A DNA stretch of 64,000 bases from SB11 sp943370295 (GTDB lineage Bacteria; Bacteroidota; Bacteroidia; UBA8524): NCBI GenBank assembly GCA_943370295.1, contig CALRQL020000019.1, positions 5,680-69,679 on the forward strand, in the 5' to 3' direction. Within the stretch, counting starts at the first letter, position 1. The number at the start of each line of letters is the position of its first letter. Below, one piece after another: positions 60,783 to 64,000 of this stretch. A model generated the notes under the pieces. It was not told the DNA's origin. It made no database searches and worked only from the letters and a program-made list of their open reading frames with translations. The position numbers and the translations under genes were made by a program.

Positions 60783-60946
60783 AGATTTACTTAAAATTTT
60801 GCCGCAAAAATAGGTATTTATAGGTACTATTACCCCATTGTGCAGGGCTACGGTAGTAAATTATATGGCGTAATAAATTTGACACAGGGTGTAAGCAACT
60901 ATATTGTATAAAATCACCTCTTTGTCTTTTATAACCTTGCTGTTAA

Positions 60947-63784
60947 ATGCACAGAGAATTGCGCATATTGTTTGCTTTTGTTTTAATGTTCGCTTTCCTG
61001 CAAGGCAAGGGTCAGCAATACTCATCAGAAGGTACTGACTTTTACGTAAGTTTTTTACTGCGTCCCACCACCAGCCCCCAGTGCGATGTAATCCTGTCGT
61101 CTTCTATCAATACCACAGTAACTATAAGTAATCCGGCAAAAGGATTATTACAAACCATACCTATTACAGGTGGTGTTCCGTACACAGTAAATGTGGTAAG
61201 AACATATTGCACACCTCCCACAAATGATATTGTTGGAAATGAGGCGTTGCACATTACTTCTCCAACGCCTATTACAGTGTATTGTATGAATTACATCTCA
61301 GCCATTGCTGATGGTGCATTGGTGTATCCCAAAGAGGCTTGCGGCAGCGAGTATTATACTTCTTCTTTTGATGCAATTACTACCGGTGTTCCTTCAAAAT
61401 TTGTTGCCATTGCTTTTGAAGACAATACCCAACTAAAAATTACTCCGAAAGTAAACACAAGGGGCGGCCATACGGCGGGAACTTCATATACCATTAATCT
61501 GAACAAAGGCCAAACTTACATGGAAATGGCTCAGGGGCTTTTGGATTTAACAGGTACCCACATTGTAGAGACAAACGGAAAAAAATTTGCGCTCTTCAGC
61601 GGTACTGAATGTGTGAACATACCCAACACTTTGTGTCCGTATTGCGATATTTTGGTTGAGCAAATGTTACCTGTTTCTGCATTGGGTAAGCGGTACTTAC
61701 TGGCTCCCTTATCTACAGAAACAGTTGAACCTAAATACACATACCGCATAATTGGTACGGTAAAAGATACTAAAATAAGAACTAACGGGTTGTTGACCAA
61801 TACCATCCAACAGGGCGAAATTATCACGGTTTTTAACCAAGTTGGGGCCATAAGCATTGAAGCGAACGAACCTGTTATGGTGATTCAATACCTGCAAGGT
61901 TCATCATGTGTGAAGGTGGGAGACCCCGCCATGGTAGTGATACCCTCGTTAGAACAGTTTATTGACCGTGTGAGCTATGCAACTGCTACATACTCACAGT
62001 TCAAAAACCACTATTCGTATGTGTTGGTTAATACTTCCTCAATAGGCCTGCTAAAAATAAACGGTACAGTGGTACCCGCGGCTGATTTTAAACAGTTTGC
62101 ATCTATGCCCCAATATAGCTATGCAAACATCAGCCTGCCCGGCGGTAACCACTTGGTTGAGTGTAGCGCGGGTTTTTTGATGATAGCATACGGCTACGGG
62201 AAAGATATTAGCTATGCTTACATAGGAGGTAGTAGTTTTAAAAACCTTACCCACAATATTACTATTACCCCGCCTGTGTGCGGCTCTCTTAACTTTACGA
62301 TGAATAATAGTGGCGATACAGGGTTGATTACCAATAGCTTTTGGGACTTTGGCGATGGTACAACCGATACCGGTAAATGGGTGCAAAAATCGTATGCAAA
62401 CCACGGTACTTATACTGTAAAGAATGTTATTACATCGCCTGTTAGGCTCAACCCTGATACGGTATGGCAAACCATACGCACCTTGCCTTACCCAAACGTG
62501 GGATTTGTTACCAACGATACGGAGCAATGCCTGGATAATAACTTTTTTATTTTTGACGACACTACAGTGTTTTTAAACGGTGCTGCTAAGAAGAAACTAC
62601 AATGGAATTTTTCCAACTCCGCCAATGCAGTGCTTGATAGTGTTAAAGTGCTGCGTGGATTTATCGATACGGGCATTTATACAGTGAAATTAACCGCCAT
62701 ATCTTCTGATAATTGTGCTGAAAGCAAAACTCAAAAGCTGTATGTGCATTCACCTGTAAGTATTAAAGTTGATTATACCGATACGCTACAGTGTCTTAAA
62801 AACAACCTTTTTACCATCACAAACACATCAAGTGTTTCCGGCGGCTCAATAATTAAAACAAAGTGGATGTTTAGTGATGGCGACTCATCTCTATTAGCCA
62901 ACCCGCCTGCAAAACATTTTAATGTTGCAGGTACTCATACTGCAACGGTTGTGATTACCTCAAACAACGGATGTATCGACTCGCAAAGTCGTAAATTATA
63001 CGTATTACCCAATCCGGCGCCCAACTTCACCGTAGCAGATATTTGTGCGGGTGATACGGCACATTTTATAAACACCACAGCCGATACTACCGACAAAGTA
63101 CAGCAATGGCTCTGGCTGCTTGGCAACGGTAATACCTACACTACACAAAATCTGAATTATAGTTATACTGATACAGGCTACCATACAGTGGCACTATCTG
63201 TTTATACCAAATTGGGGTGCGCTGATACCACGGTTAAGCAAAACGCACTAAGAGTGAAACCAAAACCTCAAGCCCGCTTTGTAATTGTACCCAAAGACAG
63301 TTCAGGGTTTCATTATTCATTGCTGTTTAATAATGTATCGGTAGGGGGGGAGTCCTTTTTTTGGGATTTTGGTAACAATGAAACCGCGACCGATGAAAAT
63401 CCGACGAAAACTTATCCCAAAACCGACTCTTATGCGGTAAGTTTAACAGCCTATAATGCTGATGGCTGCGAGCATAAATTTGACACGGTATTTAAACTGG
63501 TTTTACCCTTTGAGCTTTACATACCAAATGCCTTTACACCCAATGACAGAGACACGTTGAACAATGTGTTTAAAGTGGTCGGCTTAATAGGGGTAAAACA
63601 ATTTGGGATGCAAATTTTTGACCGCTGGGGGAGCTTGTTGTTTGAAACAAACGCCATTGAAACCGGCTGGGACGGCACCTATAAAAGCATTGCCGTGCCT
63701 GAAGGGGTATATTTGTATGTGGTGAATATAATTACCGAAAACAAAGTGCAAAACTACAGGGGCACATTGCACTTGCTAAGGTAA
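60947..63784 (+). CDS. Large secreted surface protein with IgGFc-binding-like region, PKD repeats and T9SS type B domain
   Basis: The 945 residues begin with a signal peptide (MHRELRILFAFVLMFAFLQG). The N-terminal half (about 25-420) resembles the IgGFc-binding N-terminal region found in Bacteroidota adhesins (EGTDFYVSFL, ITVYCMNY, VMVIQYLQ). Several PKD-type beta-sandwich repeats follow (FWDFGDGTTDTG, KWMFSDGDSS, FFWDFGNNETATDENPTKTY). The last 90 residues are the gliding-motility-associated C-terminal domain (IPNAFTPNDRDTLNNVFKV, IFDRWGSLLFE, GWDGTYK, VPEGVYLYVV), the type B signal for T9SS. A cell-surface adhesive role is inferred. Confidence 0.88.
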   Translation: MHRELRILFAFVLMFAFLQGKGQQYSSEGTDFYVSFLLRPTTSPQCDVILSSSINTTVTISNPAKGLLQTIPITGGVPYTVNVVRTYCTPPTNDIVGNEALHITSPTPITVYCMNYISAIADGALVYPKEACGSEYYTSSFDAITTGVPSKFVAIAFEDNTQLKITPKVNTRGGHTAGTSYTINLNKGQTYMEMAQGLLDLTGTHIVETNGKKFALFSGTECVNIPNTLCPYCDILVEQMLPVSALGKRYLLAPLSTETVEPKYTYRIIGTVKDTKIRTNGLLTNTIQQGEIITVFNQVGAISIEANEPVMVIQYLQGSSCVKVGDPAMVVIPSLEQFIDRVSYATATYSQFKNHYSYVLVNTSSIGLLKINGTVVPAADFKQFASMPQYSYANISLPGGNHLVECSAGFLMIAYGYGKDISYAYIGGSSFKNLTHNITITPPVCGSLNFTMNNSGDTGLITNSFWDFGDGTTDTGKWVQKSYANHGTYTVKNVITSPVRLNPDTVWQTIRTLPYPNVGFVTNDTEQCLDNNFFIFDDTTVFLNGAAKKKLQWNFSNSANAVLDSVKVLRGFIDTGIYTVKLTAISSDNCAESKTQKLYVHSPVSIKVDYTDTLQCLKNNLFTITNTSSVSGGSIIKTKWMFSDGDSSLLANPPAKHFNVAGTHTATVVITSNNGCIDSQSRKLYVLPNPAPNFTVADICAGDTAHFINTTADTTDKVQQWLWLLGNGNTYTTQNLNYSYTDTGYHTVALSVYTKLGCADTTVKQNALRVKPKPQARFVIVPKDSSGFHYSLLFNNVSVGGESFFWDFGNNETATDENPTKTYPKTDSYAVSLTAYNADGCEHKFDTVFKLVLPFELYIPNAFTPNDRDTLNNVFKVVGLIGVKQFGMQIFDRWGSLLFETNAIETGWDGTYKSIAVPEGVYLYVVNIITENKVQNYRGTLHLLR

Positions 63785-63928
63785 AAACAGGCAGCGTGCT
63801 GAGAATTAATGTGTAGCATAAAACCACCTGCTGAACAAAGGTTTTGTATAAAAAACATGAAATATCACACCAACGATTTTCTATTCCCTAACTTTGATAT
63901 AAAATACAATAGTCAGGCTACTCCGTAA

Positions 63929-64000
63929 ATGCTCACCCTACCAAATGTTTCAGTTATAAAAATCCTGCAAACAGGGGGTTTGGTACTGCTGTTTTCTTTG
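63929..64000 (+). CDS. Exported protein, N-terminal fragment (cut by window edge)
   Basis: The ATG at 63929 opens a frame of 24 codons to the window end, MLTLPNVSVIKILQTGGLVL followed by LFSL. It has a basic residue and a hydrophobic run like a signal peptide. It follows the T9SS type B gene by 144 bases in the same direction. Too little is visible to name it. Confidence 0.4.
   Translation, partial: MLTLPNVSVIKILQTGGLVLLFSL

Noticed and set aside
1..64000. tRNA or rRNA genes
   Set aside because: No cloverleaf with a TTCGA-type T-loop and CCA-proximal stem, and no rRNA sequence, was recognised in the gaps by eye.

Overview
The window comes from a member of the Bacteroidota. The evidence is type IX secretion (T9SS) C-terminal sorting domains on secreted proteins, a gliding-motility type C-terminal domain, TAnnTTTG-type promoter boxes, an alpha2 glycyl-tRNA synthetase, almost no Shine-Dalgarno sequences, and the interspersed short palindromic repeats common in these genomes. 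No rRNA or tRNA gene was recognised.

The left part (1-23.7 kb) is ordinary chromosome. It holds an acetyltransferase, a lipoprotein, fabD, three secreted or envelope proteins of unknown function, gyrB, a GIY-YIG nuclease, rfbB, two FKBP isomerases, a DHH phosphoesterase, ndk, a DUF559 nuclease, leuS, glyS, rpsT, an ABC-F ATPase and two more FKBP isomerases. Several repeat families lie between these genes: a 143-bp tandem repeat enclosing the DUF559 gene, a roughly 225-bp tandem REP unit, CTTCGACAAGCTCAG-type repeats around the GIY-YIG gene, TTTAAA-loop hairpins and a perfect 46-bp palindrome.

The centre (23.7-56.8 kb) reads as one integrated element of about 33 kb. Its ends share the 13-bp direct repeat CTGAAACAAGTTC. 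Joining the left and right flanks through that repeat rebuilds a complete REP unit like the copy at 18.3 kb, so the element appears to have inserted into a REP palindrome. A tyrosine recombinase (55399-56634) lies just inside the right end, and a near-identical 22-bp repeat is found just inside each end. From left to right the element carries a GIY-YIG-like gene, a five-gene operon of secreted and outer-membrane proteins, a very long CRISPR array (about 131 intact repeats plus at least one decayed one), a complete type I-B cas operon (cas6-cas8b-cas7-cas5-cas3-cas4-cas1-cas2), a RadC-like gene, a probably frameshifted small gene, a block of six small DNA-maintenance-type genes, a T9SS-sorted serine hydrolase and the integrase. 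A 16-bp palindrome of the form CAACAAC-AC/GT-GTTGTTG recurs about eleven times inside the element and was not seen outside it.

The array is read leftward on the minus strand. In that orientation each repeat ends in ATTGAAAT, the usual 8-nt crRNA handle of type I-B. The cas operon has the same orientation, the leader lies between cas2 and the array, decayed repeats sit at the far left end, and a minus-strand terminator follows about 200 bp further on.

The right part (56.8-64 kb) returns to chromosomal genes: an acetyltransferase, a fumarylacetoacetate hydrolase family enzyme, a SIS-domain sugar-phosphate isomerase, dihydrolipoyl dehydrogenase, a large T9SS type B surface protein with PKD repeats, and the start of one more exported protein.
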